A DNA stretch of 47,828 nucleotides from Bacillota bacterium (GTDB taxonomy: Bacteria > Bacillota > Clostridia > DSM-8532). The DNA lies in assembly GCA_022702935.2 (NCBI GenBank), contig JAKIML020000078.1, positions 1 through 47,828 on the forward strand. Reading direction: 5' to 3'. The notes beneath the pieces were generated by a model, which was not told the DNA's origin, ran no database searches, and was given only the letters and a program-made list of their open reading frames with translations. Position 1 is the stretch's first letter. Each line of letters opens with the position of its first letter. The translations under genes were made by a program, and so were the position numbers. Of the stretch, positions 16,976-26,031 are shown in pieces.

Positions 16976-17988
16976 ATGGGCTTACGCTTCAGAAAAAGCA
17001 TAAACCTTGGTGGAGGCTTCAGAATTAACCTAAGCAAGTCGGGCATTGGCTATAGCTGGGGTGTTAAAGGCTTTCGAAGGACACGCACCGCCACAGGCAG
17101 AACACGACGCACCTATTCCATACCGGGTACTGGCATATCCTATGTGGACGAATCGGGCCGCGGCTCCAGAAAAGGCACTAAGAATAGCAATTCCTCATCG
17201 GACGAGCACAGCCTGCTCCAAAACATTGAAAGCGCCGATATCCAGCAGTTTAAGATCGCCGAAACCGCCCATATCACTGACGCCATTGAGAAAACCCTGC
17301 GGTGGAATCATTGGAGCAATATGCTGTTGTGGTGTACTGTGCTTGCAGCGGTTCAGATTGGTTTTATTGTCCTGCCCATCCTGGGCCTTCTATTGAAGAC
17401 CATAGCCCATAAGACCGGTGTTGTGGAGCTGGAGTACAGCCTGGATGATGAAAAGACCGATCAGCACAAGAAACGTATTGAAGCCCTGAAGGTTCTGACG
17501 GATTGTGAGAAGATCTGGCAGGTAATTCAGGAAGGCGCAGTTTTAAAAGCCAAGGTCAATGCCGGAGCTGGCAGGAATGTTAAAAGAGTACCCTGCAGGA
17601 TTGAGAACAGGACACCTTTTTATCTTAACACCAATGTGGAGACCATCCATATCAAGCTCAAAAACGAAGCCCTGATTTTCTCCCTGACCAGGTGCTCATT
17701 GTCAGGAACAACAAGGTTGGCACCATTGACTATCAGGAAATTGCCATGCGGGTGGGCCAGGTCCGGTTCATTGAAACGGAGAAAGTGCCCAGGGATGCGC
17801 AGGTGGTGGGCTCCACCTGGCAGTATGTCAATCAAAACGGAACTCCGGACCGCCGGTATAAGAACAACAAACAGCTTCCTGTCTGCCTGTACGGCGTGGT
17901 GGCTATGACAACCCGCTCTGGGCTGAATGTGGAAATGCAGTTCTCCAATGTGGAGAAAACCCATGCCTTTGGGAGCGTGATCCAGTAA
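16976..17988 (+). pseudogene. DUF4236 domain protein, frameshifted
   Basis: The N-terminus (MGLRFRKSINLGGGFRINLS and following) is a DUF4236 domain, a short Gly/Arg/Ser-rich module of unknown function. A hydrophobic segment follows at about residues 115-140. The first frame runs to 17908 but becomes nonsense after about 17680. The other frame then carries the conserved tail (IVRNNKVGTIDYQEIAMRVGQV...) to 17988. Adding one base near 17680-17683 (TTTTCTCCC) joins them as ALIFLPDQVLIVRNN. It is either a recent one-base deletion or a sequencing error. AGGAGGGG precedes the start. It occupies the place expected for rimM-trmD. Confidence 0.75.
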
Positions 17989-18078
17989 AGGCCGTCAGCT
18001 TCATTCCTTTAGATGGCGGTCAGAAATCGGGCATAGTCGTCCGGCAGCTTTGAGAGATCTGGATATGCAGATACAAAA

Positions 18079-18104
18079 AAGAGGTGGCCATACAACCACC
18101 TCTT
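18079..18104 (-). terminator. Bidirectional terminator, mainly for asd
   Basis: A 9-bp stem (AAGAGGTGG / CCACCTCTT) with an 8-nt loop. On the minus strand it is followed by a T run, so it ends asd transcripts; on the plus strand it could end the DUF4236 transcript. Confidence 0.85.
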
Positions 18105-18120
18105 ATTGTGTCGACAATCC

Positions 18121-19206
18121 TTATTTGGCCTGGATATAGCCCTCGGCCTTAAGCAGCTCGGCCGTGAGCACACCGCCGCCGGCGGCGCCTCTGACCGTGT
18201 TGTGGGAGAGGCAGACGAACTTGTAGTCATACAGGGTATCCTCACGGAGTCTTCCGACAGTAACGCCCATGCCGTTTTCATAGTCTCTGTCGAGTTTGGT
18301 CTGGGGTCTGTTGTCCTCTTCAAAGTAGGCAATGAACTGCTTGGGTGCGCTAGGCAGATTCAGCTCCTGACTACGGCCCTTGAAGCTCTGCCACAGGCTG
18401 ATGATTTCGTCCTTGGAAGGCTTCTTCTCAAAGGATACAAAGGTGGCGGCCAGATGACCATCGGTGACGGGAACGCGGATGCACTGACTGGTGATAATGG
18501 GCGCGGAGGCCTTGACAATAACCCCATTCTCAATATGTCCCCAGATTCTTAAGGGCTCCTGCTCGCTCTTTTCCTCTTCACCGCCGATGTAGGGGATGAC
18601 ATTGTCGATCATTTCAGGCCAGTCCTTAAAGGTCTTGCCAGCGCCTGAAATGGCCTGATAGGTGCAAGCCACTACCTGGGTGGGATTGAAGGCCTTCAGG
18701 GGATGCAGCGCGGGAACATAGCTCTGAATAGAGCAGTTGGGCTTTACAGCAATAAAGCCTGTAGGGGTTCCCAAACGCTTTCTTTGGTATTCTATTACGG
18801 CGATATGCTCAGGATTGATTTCAGGAATAACCATGGGGACGTCGGGGGTCCAACGATGGGCCGAGTTATTGGAAACTACGGGGGTTCCGGTCCTGGCATA
18901 TGCCTCTTCCAAGGCCCTGATCTCATCCTTCTTCATGTCCACGGCACAGAAGATAAAGTCTACCTCGGAAGCCACGTCCTCAACCTTGGAGGCATCCTTG
19001 ACCACGATATTTTTAACGGCTTCGGGCATGGGAGTGGAAAGCTTCCAGCGTGTGCCTGCGGCTTCCTCATAGGTTTTGCCTGCAGAGTTAGCACTTGCTG
19101 CAATAGAGGTTACTTCGAACCAGGGGTGATTTTCAAGAAGGGCGACAAATCGCTGTCCAACCATACCGGTACCACCGACAATACCGACTTTCAATTTCTT
19201 TGACAT
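18121..19206 (-). CDS. asd: Aspartate-semialdehyde dehydrogenase (archaeal/fungal-type)
   Basis: Reduces aspartyl phosphate to aspartate semialdehyde for lysine, threonine, methionine and diaminopimelate synthesis (361 aa). NADP-binding GGTGMVG is at residues 11-17, and the catalytic Cys158 lies in KPNCSIQ. The motif SNNSAHR is characteristic of the archaeal/fungal branch of the family. ATG at 19206 has AAAGGAG 8 nt upstream; a start at 19227 would precede that site. It is a single gene on the opposite strand to its ribosomal neighbours, with its own promoter and terminator, so it probably entered this position as a unit. Confidence 0.95.
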   Translation of the reverse strand: MSKKLKVGIVGGTGMVGQRFVALLENHPWFEVTSIAASANSAGKTYEEAAGTRWKLSTPMPEAVKNIVVKDASKVEDVASEVDFIFCAVDMKKDEIRALEEAYARTGTPVVSNNSAHRWTPDVPMVIPEINPEHIAVIEYQRKRLGTPTGFIAVKPNCSIQSYVPALHPLKAFNPTQVVACTYQAISGAGKTFKDWPEMIDNVIPYIGGEEEKSEQEPLRIWGHIENGVIVKASAPIITSQCIRVPVTDGHLAATFVSFEKKPSKDEIISLWQSFKGRSQELNLPSAPKQFIAYFEEDNRPQTKLDRDYENGMGVTVGRLREDTLYDYKFVCLSHNTVRGAAGGGVLTAELLKAEGYIQAK

Positions 19207-19284
19207 AGGACGGGCTCCTTTCTGCATTGATATTCAGTGTAGATACTGCTAGAATTATCATATTCAGTAAAGATTTTAACCTCT

Positions 19285-19313
19285 ATTATATAGGATAAGA
19301 TTTTTATGTGCAA
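19285..19313 (-). promoter_or_regulatory. asd promoter
   Basis: Minus strand: TTGCAC (19313-19308), a 17-bp spacer and TATAAT (19290-19285). The leader is about 70 nt. I saw no lysine riboswitch or T-box in it. Confidence 0.65.
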
Positions 19314-19390
19314 TAGATAAAATATATCATAGTAAGTCCCTGTTTCAGCCATATTTTTAGCATTCTCAACTCAATTTTGTACATATTTTA

Positions 19391-19419
19391 TTTACATTCC
19401 CGAAACCCCATGGTATAAT
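19391..19419 (+). promoter_or_regulatory. rplS promoter
   Basis: TTTACA at 19391-19396, a 17-bp spacer and TATAAT at 19414-19419. It drives rplS and probably the genes beyond its terminator at a lower level. The rest of the asd-rplS intergenic region is AT-rich with no gene. Confidence 0.75.
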
Positions 19420-19425
19420 ATTACG

Positions 19426-19505
19426 GCGTGAGTACAGAGCGGTCCGCTGCCTGCGAGAAATCGTTGATTTATAAAGGATTCAGACATGAACGCTCTAGGA
19501 ATTAG
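19426..19505 (+). promoter_or_regulatory. Possible L19 leader
   Basis: The roughly 90-nt untranslated leader of rplS holds GC-rich complementary runs (GCGGTCCGC near 19439-19447) unlike the AT-rich DNA around it. Ribosomal protein L19 is autoregulated through a leader in several Bacillota, so a similar element is likely. I cannot match it to the published consensus by eye. Confidence 0.3.
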
Positions 19506-19517
19506 GAGGAAAATACA

Positions 19518-19874
19518 ATGGATATCATTCGTGCACTTGAACAAGAAGGCATGAAGCAGAACCTTCCCAATCTTAAGATCGGTGACTATGTGAAGGTCAA
19601 CGTTAAGGTTCGCGAAGGAAACCGCGAGAGAATTCAGGCCTTTGAAGGAACCATCATTGCCATGCGCGGCAGTGGCATCAGAAAGACTGTCACTGTAAGA
19701 AGGCTTTCCTTCGGTATTGGCGTTGAAAGAGTTTTCCCGGTCCATTCTCCCAATGTAGACTCTTTTGAGATTATCAGAAGAGGTAAGATCAGAAGGGCCA
19801 AGCTTTACTACCTGCGTAAGAGAGTGGGTAAGGCTGCCAGAGTTAGAGAGGATATCGGAGCTTCAAAGGATTAA
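19518..19874 (+). CDS. rplS: 50S ribosomal protein L19
   Basis: L19 (118 aa), a protein at the 30S-50S interface. The family signatures [23 protein letters not shown] and RAKLYYLR are both present, interrupted only by the usual short loops. TTAGGAGG precedes the ATG. It heads the rbgA-rnhB-ylqG-ylqH-yraN series. In most relatives trmD lies just upstream; here it does not. Confidence 0.97.
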   Translation: MDIIRALEQEGMKQNLPNLKIGDYVKVNVKVREGNRERIQAFEGTIIAMRGSGIRKTVTVRRLSFGIGVERVFPVHSPNVDSFEIIRRGKIRRAKLYYLRKRVGKAARVREDIGASKD

Positions 19875-19917
19875 GCCGAGTGGCTTAGCCTTTTCCGAGA
19901 AAACGCCTGTAAGCAAG

Positions 19918-19945
19918 AGAGGACGAAAAGTCCTCTTTTTGTTTT
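19918..19945 (+). terminator. Terminator after rplS
   Basis: A 7-bp stem (AGAGGAC / GTCCTCT) with loop GAAAA, followed by TTTTTGTTTT. It would lower rbgA expression relative to rplS. Confidence 0.88.
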
Positions 19946-19983
19946 GCCCTCTTTAGGGTAGAATAGGTTTGGGAGTTGATAGC

Positions 19984-20862
19984 ATGATTATTCAATGGTT
20001 TCCCGGCCATATGGCCAAGACCAGAAGAACCATTGCCGAACACCTGAAGCTTGTGGATGTGGTCATTGAGCTGCTTGACGCACGCATCCCCCTGTCCAGC
20101 CGGAATCCGGAGATTGATGCGCTGGTGGGAAGCAAGCCCAGGGTCATAGCCTTAAATAAGAGTGATCTGTCAGATCCGGCCCTTAACAAGGCATGGTCGG
20201 ACTATTTTACCAATAAGGGCATGGGGGTTATCTATACCAATGCCATTACCGGAACGGGACTGGGTGAGCTGAAAGCAAGGCTCAAGCAGTTGACCCAGAA
20301 AAAGCTTGAATCGGCCCAGGCCCGCGGAAGGCTTCAAAGGCCTATTAAGACCATGGTTGTGGGCATTCCCAATGTGGGTAAATCCGCATTTATCAATAAG
20401 ATTGCGGGAAGAGCCAGCGCCATGACGGGGGACAGGCCCGGTGTTACCCGAACCCAGCAGTGGGTCCGCATTAACCCCGAGATACAGCTTTTGGATACCC
20501 CGGGAATTCTCTGGCCCAAGTTCGAGGATCCTGAAACGGGCCTGAACCTTGCTTTCACTGGGGCCATCAAGGATGAGATCATGGACACAGCCGAGCTGGC
20601 CGCAAAGCTTCTGGAAAAGCTGGCTGTTCTCTATCCTCAGCGGGTGATGGAGCGATTTAAGATTACCGATCTCAATGGGAAGATAGGCCTTGATCTCCTG
20701 ACCGAAGCCGGCAGAAAACGAGGATGCCTGGTCTCGGGCGGAGAGGTGGATCTTTACAGGGCGGCAGCCATTGTCCTGGATGAGTTCAGGGGCGGCAAGG
20801 TGGGAAAGATCACCCTGGAGCATCCGCCCAAGGAGGAAAGCCATGAAGAAACCCAGTCTTAA
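19984..20862 (+). CDS. rbgA: Ribosome biogenesis GTPase YlqF/RbgA
   Basis: Circularly permuted GTPase (292 aa) needed for late 50S assembly. The family start MIIQWFPGHMAKTRR is intact. The permuted order is visible: NKSD (G4) comes first, then GIPNVGKSAFIN (G1), then DTPGI (G3). ATG at 19984 has GGGAG 8 nt upstream; a longer start at 19969 is less likely. It overlaps rnhB by 20 bp. Confidence 0.96.
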   Translation: MIIQWFPGHMAKTRRTIAEHLKLVDVVIELLDARIPLSSRNPEIDALVGSKPRVIALNKSDLSDPALNKAWSDYFTNKGMGVIYTNAITGTGLGELKARLKQLTQKKLESAQARGRLQRPIKTMVVGIPNVGKSAFINKIAGRASAMTGDRPGVTRTQQWVRINPEIQLLDTPGILWPKFEDPETGLNLAFTGAIKDEIMDTAELAAKLLEKLAVLYPQRVMERFKITDLNGKIGLDLLTEAGRKRGCLVSGGEVDLYRAAAIVLDEFRGGKVGKITLEHPPKEESHEETQS

Positions 20863-21607
20863 GGCACTGAAAGAAAAGGCCGATGCCATGGAACCCCAGG
20901 AGGCCTTCCAATGGCTATCGGCCCTTTCCAAAGAATATGGCGAGTCGGTGATGAAACTTGCCGATAAATATCATAAGAAGGTTGAAGCCCTGCGAAAAGA
21001 GAATGAACGGCTCATGGCCATGTCGGCCATGGAGTTTGCCGCCTATGAGGAGGGATTCCAACTCGTGGGCGGTATTGATGAAGCGGGAAGGGGGCCGCTG
21101 GCGGGGCCGGTAGTGGCTGCCTGCGTGATTCTCCCTCCGGGCATTATCCTACATAAGCTGAATGATTCTAAGAAGCTCTCGGAGGCCCAAAGGGAGGAGC
21201 TCTTTGACCAAATCAGGGAGAAGGCCCTGGCCTATGGCATTGGTATTGTGGACCATGACGAGATTGATACCCTCAATATCTACCAGGCCACCAAAAAGGC
21301 TATGAAGCTGGCCATAGAAAACATGCGCCTGCGCCCCGACTATCTGATTATTGATTCTGTGAAGCTGGATATAGACATTCCGCAGAAGGCCGTTCCCAAG
21401 GCCGATCAGAATTCGGTATCGGTGGCCGCCGCATCCATTCTGGCCAAGGTGACCCGGGACAGGATGATGGATGCCATGGAGAAGGAGTATCCCGGCTATG
21501 GCTTTGCCAGGCACAAGGGATATGGTACTCCCGAACATATGGCGGCCATTCGGGAAAAGGGCCTGTGTCCCATCCACCGCAGAAGCTTCACCAAGAGTTT
21601 CGCATGA
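20843..21607 (+). CDS. rnhB: Ribonuclease HII
   Basis: Removes ribonucleotides from DNA-RNA hybrids (254 aa). The catalytic block GGIDEAGRGPLAGPVVAA is intact, and further acidic residues lie in IIDSVKLD and KVTRDRMMD. An N-terminal extension of about 70 residues, as in the B. subtilis enzyme, precedes the catalytic part. ATG at 20843 has AAGGAGG upstream and lies inside the end of rbgA, so the two are coupled. Confidence 0.96.
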   Translation: MKKPSLKALKEKADAMEPQEAFQWLSALSKEYGESVMKLADKYHKKVEALRKENERLMAMSAMEFAAYEEGFQLVGGIDEAGRGPLAGPVVAACVILPPGIILHKLNDSKKLSEAQREELFDQIREKALAYGIGIVDHDEIDTLNIYQATKKAMKLAIENMRLRPDYLIIDSVKLDIDIPQKAVPKADQNSVSVAAASILAKVTRDRMMDAMEKEYPGYGFARHKGYGTPEHMAAIREKGLCPIHRRSFTKSFA

Positions 21608-21620
21608 AAAGGGTGATGAC

Positions 21621-23198
21621 GTGAATTCCATTAAGCTTGATCTCAATGTCTCGCAGCAAATCTTTGATATCCTGTCCAAGGCTTCATTAGAAAGCCTTCA
21701 AACAGGCGCGCTCATTCAGGGAAAGATCCAGTCCCTGGAAAACGGCCTGCTGTTTATCAAGCTTATGGATGGCGGCTCCATTAAAGCTCAGGTCCCCGAG
21801 GGCTTTACGGCACAGCCAGGAGAGAACATAACCCTGGAAATCGGGGAGAAGATTAACCAGCAGTTTACCGCCAGGATTGTCAGTAATGAGGCTCAGAGCC
21901 AGGGGAAAGAAGCATCGGGCGTGCAAACAGCGGTTTCAAACAGTCTTTCGGCCATGGGTGCTGCGGCCTCCAACGGGCTTGTCAATGAAGTCATGAAGCT
22001 CATCAAGGCAGAGCCCGGATTACCCTTGAACCAGGCCGCCTTTCTCACGGCCAATGGGATGGAGAACCAGCCCGAGATGCTCAAAATGCTGGATAGAATA
22101 ACTCAGCATGAGTTTCAGCTTCACCACCAGCTTGACCTGGTCAGGGATGGTCTTGCTGAGGGGCTAAAGGAGGCGGGCGAACAGGTTAAGCAGCTTTTGG
22201 AGCCCCTTGTAACCTCTCAAAAGGCGGAGGAGCTGTCTGGCGCCCTGGACAAGCTGCTGGCCCAGCAGTCCCCGGAGCAGAAGGAAACCATAGCAAATAC
22301 CCTTCGGGAGCTTCTGAACAGGACCCTGCTTGAGGAGATGCCTCAAAGCCAGGAGAACTCGGCAACGCTTAATCTTGCCGATATGGCAGGCAAGATCATC
22401 AAGGGCGGCATAGCCTTGAAGGAGGCCCTTGACCAGAGCCAAACCCAGGAGATGTTTAAGAGCGCCCTGAAGGAGCTGTTAAAGCCCCATGAGGCCGACA
22501 GCCTTTTGAAGCTGATTCAAAAGAGTCTGGAGGAAGTACATAACCAAACGGGCAAGCTGGACAAGGGCGATGCCGATGAGATTAAGCATATTCTCGATAA
22601 ATTCTTTGATAAAGCGCTAATCAAAGCCGAAAACGGCAAGGTGGAGGCCACCGATCTTAACAGCAAGGCCAAGGCCCTGAAGGAGATTATGGAGTTCTCC
22701 CAAAAAGCATTGCAGCAGCTTAATGGGGCTAACCAGGACAAAGTGCTTCCGGCCCTTAAGGAGATGGATCAAGCCTTCCGCTTCTTTAACCAGGTGGTCA
22801 CCTATGACACCATGATACAGCTTCCTTTAAAAATCAATCAGCAGAGCACCACCGGTGAGCTCTATGTGATGAAGCGTAAAAAGGGACGGAATAAAATCGA
22901 TGCTGACAATTTCACTTTGTTCCTGTCCTTAAAGACCATGAATCTGGGACGGATCGAATCCTTCCTCAATGCCACCCGCAAGGTCATCACCATCAGCTTT
23001 AAGGTGGAGCAAGAGGAGCTGGTTGCATTGGTCAAGGAAAACCACAGGGCGCTCTATGACGCGCTCATAGAGAAAGGATATAAGCTGGCTGAGTTAAAAT
23101 GCAGGGTGCTGGATAAGGAAGAAGCCGGTCCCTTAAATGCCGCCCAAAAGGCTCAGGAAGCCCTGGGGCTTGAAACTCGGGTAGACCTTAAGATCTAG
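21621..23198 (+). CDS. YlqG-like protein with FliK-type C-terminal domain
   Basis: Protein of 525 aa in the position of B. subtilis ylqG, which is of similar length and unknown function. The N-terminal 90 residues look like a small beta-rich module. The middle is long, helical and Gln/Glu/Lys-rich (90-400). The last 120 residues resemble the hook-length control (FliK C-terminal) fold: LPLKI, then GRIESFLNA, then IEKGYKLAELKC. The GTG start at 21621 follows AAGGGTG. Beyond the adjacent FlhB-like gene, no flagellar gene is nearby, so the role is unknown. Confidence 0.7.
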   Translation: MNSIKLDLNVSQQIFDILSKASLESLQTGALIQGKIQSLENGLLFIKLMDGGSIKAQVPEGFTAQPGENITLEIGEKINQQFTARIVSNEAQSQGKEASGVQTAVSNSLSAMGAAASNGLVNEVMKLIKAEPGLPLNQAAFLTANGMENQPEMLKMLDRITQHEFQLHHQLDLVRDGLAEGLKEAGEQVKQLLEPLVTSQKAEELSGALDKLLAQQSPEQKETIANTLRELLNRTLLEEMPQSQENSATLNLADMAGKIIKGGIALKEALDQSQTQEMFKSALKELLKPHEADSLLKLIQKSLEEVHNQTGKLDKGDADEIKHILDKFFDKALIKAENGKVEATDLNSKAKALKEIMEFSQKALQQLNGANQDKVLPALKEMDQAFRFFNQVVTYDTMIQLPLKINQQSTTGELYVMKRKKGRNKIDADNFTLFLSLKTMNLGRIESFLNATRKVITISFKVEQEELVALVKENHRALYDALIEKGYKLAELKCRVLDKEEAGPLNAAQKAQEALGLETRVDLKI

Positions 23199-23210
23199 AG
23201 GGAGAGTTTT

Positions 23211-23558
23211 ATGGCATCGGACAAGAATGAAACCCATAAAATAAAAAAGGCGTCGGCGCTAAGCTATGAGCCCGGTGAGGATCGGGCCCCCAAGGTCATT
23301 GCTACAGGAAAGGGCGAGATAGCCCAGAAGATAATTGAGAAGGCCAAGGAAGCCAAGATCCCCGTGGTCGAGGACGAGCACCTGGCTGAAGCCCTGTCCC
23401 ATATCTCCCTGGGCAGTGAGATTCCTTCAGAGCTCTATGAGGTTGTGGCCGAGGTTCTGGCCTTCATCAGCAGGCTGGATGAGTCCTACGGCTCAAGAAT
23501 AGGGGCCTATGGCCGGACCTTAAGCCTTGAGAACGGCTGGGAGAGCAAGGATGAATAA
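23211..23558 (+). CDS. FlhB-like C-terminal domain protein (YlqH family)
   Basis: Protein of 115 aa resembling only the cytoplasmic C-terminal domain of the export switch protein FlhB. APKVIATGKGEIAQKI and IPVVEDEHLAEAL match the post-cleavage part of FlhB. The autocleavage motif NPTH is absent: the corresponding region reads SALSYEPGEDRAPK. Positioned as ylqH next to ylqG in B. subtilis. Together with the FliK-like neighbour it recalls the substrate-switch pair of flagellar export, but without membrane helices or other export genes. Function unknown. Confidence 0.8.
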   Translation: MASDKNETHKIKKASALSYEPGEDRAPKVIATGKGEIAQKIIEKAKEAKIPVVEDEHLAEALSHISLGSEIPSELYEVVAEVLAFISRLDESYGSRIGAYGRTLSLENGWESKDE

Positions 23559-23910
23559 CCGGGATTTTGGTACAAGGGGAGAGGATTTTACCGCTTCGTA
23601 CCTGACCAAACTGGGATGGACCATCCTGGCCCGGAATTTCAGAGCGGGAAGGCTGGGAGAGCTGGACATTGTGGCCAGGGATGGGGAGTATTTGGCCTTT
23701 GTAGAGGTTAAAACCCGCAGCGGCAATCAATACGGCACCCCCGGGGAGGCTGTTTCCTATGCCAAGCAGGCCAATATCCGGCGTCTAGCCCAGGCCTATA
23801 TGGAGCGCTATAAGCTCCATAACCTGCCTGTTCGCTTTGATGTAGCAGAGCTTCTGATGGACAGGGACGGGACAATCAGAGACATTAACTTGATTAAGAA
23901 TGCATTCTAG
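23551..23910 (+). CDS. YraN family nuclease-like protein (UPF0102)
   Basis: Protein of 119 aa with the restriction-endonuclease-like fold of the UPF0102/YraN family. Visible motifs are GEDFTASYLTKLGW, the catalytic-type pattern GELDIVARD with Asp, and FVEVKTRS with the E-x-K signature. ATG at 23551 overlaps the previous gene by 8 bp, with AGCAAGG just upstream. It is widely conserved and its biological role is still unclear. Confidence 0.93.
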   Translation: MNNRDFGTRGEDFTASYLTKLGWTILARNFRAGRLGELDIVARDGEYLAFVEVKTRSGNQYGTPGEAVSYAKQANIRRLAQAYMERYKLHNLPVRFDVAELLMDRDGTIRDINLIKNAF

Positions 23911-23920
23911 GAGGGCAGCC

Positions 23921-24868
23921 ATGCTTTTTTTTGATGCCCATTGTGATATACTTTCACGCATTGATACACCCGAGGCGCTGTTTTCAAACCGCTTTCACTG
24001 GGATGCACAGCGGGCCCTGTCCAACGGGCCTTTTATACAGGTGTTCGCGTCCTTCGCGGGCAGCCGTTTCCGTGACCAACCTGAAAAGGTTATGGAATCC
24101 CAGCTCCAAAAGGCCATAGTTGCGGGAAATCAATATCCTGGGCGGCTGAAGCTCATTCGAACGGCAAAGGATTTGGAGAATGCACTAAAGGACCAGTCAA
24201 ATTCAAAGGTCTATGGCCTTCTGGAAGCCGAGGGCGGTGAAATATTGGGCGGGTCCCTGGAAAAGCTGGACCGCCTGTATGACATGGGGCTGAGGGTGCT
24301 TACTCTGGCGTGGAACTTCGACAACGAGCTTTGTGACAGTGTTGCAGGGCAAAGCCGCCATAATGGCCTTTCAGCCTTTGGCAGGGAAGTGGTGGCAAGG
24401 GCTCAGGAATTAGGGATGCTTATTGATGTCTCCCATTGCTCCGATAAGACCCTTGAGGATGTCTTGCTGATCACCCAGAAGCCCATCACTGCATCCCACA
24501 GCAACGCCCGCGCATTATGCAGCCATCCGCGGAATCTCACTGATGATCAGATTAAGGCGCTGGCCCGGAGCGGCGGAGTGATAGGCATCAATTTCTACCC
24601 CCTGTTCCTTGACAATTCGGGAAATGCCCAATTTATGGATATAATTAAGCATATAGAATATATATCCGCCCTGGTGGGACCGGAGCATGTGGGACTGGGA
24701 AGCGATTTTGACGGATTCTCTGGTCTGCCCCATGGCATGAACGGCGTCGAGGAGCTTTATAAAATCCCTGAAGCCCTGCTGAGGCTCAACTACACGGAAG
24801 CCCATGTGAAGGCCATTGCCGGGGAAAACTTTACACGACTCCTCATGGGTGTGCTTAAACCTGCCTGA
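23921..24868 (+). CDS. Membrane dipeptidase (peptidase M19)
   Basis: Zinc dipeptidase of the renal dipeptidase family (315 aa). The metal ligands are visible: DAHCD near the N-terminus, E in LLEAEGGE, H in DVSHCS and H in TASHSNARALC, with GLGSDFDG near the C-terminus. TAGGAGGG lies 6 nt before the ATG at 23921. No signal peptide is visible. It may hydrolyse dipeptides, including D-amino-acid ones. It starts 10 bp after the yraN-like gene, so it is probably cotranscribed. Confidence 0.92.
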   Translation: MLFFDAHCDILSRIDTPEALFSNRFHWDAQRALSNGPFIQVFASFAGSRFRDQPEKVMESQLQKAIVAGNQYPGRLKLIRTAKDLENALKDQSNSKVYGLLEAEGGEILGGSLEKLDRLYDMGLRVLTLAWNFDNELCDSVAGQSRHNGLSAFGREVVARAQELGMLIDVSHCSDKTLEDVLLITQKPITASHSNARALCSHPRNLTDDQIKALARSGGVIGINFYPLFLDNSGNAQFMDIIKHIEYISALVGPEHVGLGSDFDGFSGLPHGMNGVEELYKIPEALLRLNYTEAHVKAIAGENFTRLLMGVLKPA

Positions 24869-24899
24869 AGGGCTTTCTGCGCAACGGGCAGGCCTAAAC

Positions 24900-24928
24900 T
24901 TGTGAAACCATTCAAAATACGATATAAT
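24900..24928 (+). promoter_or_regulatory. rlmN operon promoter
   Basis: TTGTGA at 24900-24905, a 17-bp spacer and TATAAT at 24923-24928, about 54 bp before rlmN. It probably drives rlmN through thiN. Confidence 0.65.
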
Positions 24929-24981
24929 GCCTAAGGATACTACCCCTTAGGGGGAAGTGGCTTTCTTAGACAGGAGGATAC

Positions 24982-26028
24982 ATGGAAGAAAAACTGGACG
25001 TACTGGATATGAACCATGATGAACTTGCCGAGACGCTGACTGAGCAGGGATATCCCGCCTTCAGGGTTAAGCAGATCGAGCAATGGTTGTATTCAGGGAA
25101 GCTGGATTTTTCTGCCATGAGCAATCTTCCTAAGGAAATGCGTGACAAGCTCTCCGCCACATTTACAGCCGGCGGCCTGAAGATTGCCGACAAACTGATT
25201 TCAAAGCTGGACGGAACAAGAAAGTACCTTTTTGAGCTGAAAGACGGCAACATTATTGAAAGTGTGCTGATGAAGTACCACTACGGCTATTCGGTATGCT
25301 TGTCCACACAGGTGGGATGTCGTATGGGCTGCGCTTTTTGTGCATCCTCACCGTTGGGGCTTGTGCGGAACCTTACAGTGGGCGAAATGATGGCCCAGAT
25401 TCTTTCCATTATGCAGGATGTTGGGGAAAGAATCAGTCACGTGGTCCTTATGGGGATTGGCGAACCTTTTGACAATTATGATAATGTGATGTGCTTTCTG
25501 CGGCGGCTTAATGATGAGAACACGCTCAATATCAGCTTCAGAAAGATGACAGTATCAACCTGTGGGATTGTGCCGCGCATCCTGGATTTCGCCCGGGAGG
25601 GGATACCTGTGAATTTATCCATCTCCCTGCATGCTCCCAACGACGAGGTCCGGCAAAAGACCATGCCCGTTGCGCGGAAATGGTCCATGGATGAGCTTTT
25701 GAGGGCTTGTAAAGAGTACACCAGGCTGACATCCCGGCGCGTGACCTATGAGTATTCACTGATCAAGGATGTCAACGATTCATCGGAGTATGCGGCTATG
25801 TTGGCTCAAAAGCTTAAGGGAACCCTGTGCCACGTGAACCTGATACCTGTCAACACAGTGGAAGGGACCCGCTTTACTAAGAGTCCAAGGGCCAGAATCG
25901 AAGCATTTAAGCAGGTTCTAGAAAAGGCGCACATTGCTTGTACCGTACGACGGGAGCTTGGGAGCGACATCATGGCCGCATGCGGCCAGTTACGCAGAAA
26001 TACCCTAATGAAGACAGGGAAGGTGTAA
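24982..26028 (+). CDS. rlmN: 23S rRNA (adenine(2503)-C(2))-methyltransferase RlmN
   Basis: Radical SAM enzyme that methylates A2503 of 23S rRNA and A37 of some tRNAs (348 aa). The Fe-S cysteines are C113, C117 and C120 in CRMGCAFC. The methyl-carrying cysteine of RlmN is C334 in AACGQLR. This cysteine arrangement is shared with Cfr, but the neighbours and length indicate RlmN. It heads the conserved series prpC-prkC-rsgA-rpe-thiN. Confidence 0.95.
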   Translation: MEEKLDVLDMNHDELAETLTEQGYPAFRVKQIEQWLYSGKLDFSAMSNLPKEMRDKLSATFTAGGLKIADKLISKLDGTRKYLFELKDGNIIESVLMKYHYGYSVCLSTQVGCRMGCAFCASSPLGLVRNLTVGEMMAQILSIMQDVGERISHVVLMGIGEPFDNYDNVMCFLRRLNDENTLNISFRKMTVSTCGIVPRILDFAREGIPVNLSISLHAPNDEVRQKTMPVARKWSMDELLRACKEYTRLTSRRVTYEYSLIKDVNDSSEYAAMLAQKLKGTLCHVNLIPVNTVEGTRFTKSPRARIEAFKQVLEKAHIACTVRRELGSDIMAACGQLRRNTLMKTGKV

Positions 26029-26031
26029 AGC

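Noticed and set aside
19207-19284. Lysine riboswitch or T-box before asd
   Set aside because: The leader is only about 70 nt, AT-rich and lacks the conserved boxes.
24982-26028. Cfr antibiotic-resistance methyltransferase
   Set aside because: The position in the rlmN-prpC-prkC-rsgA series and the length indicate housekeeping RlmN.
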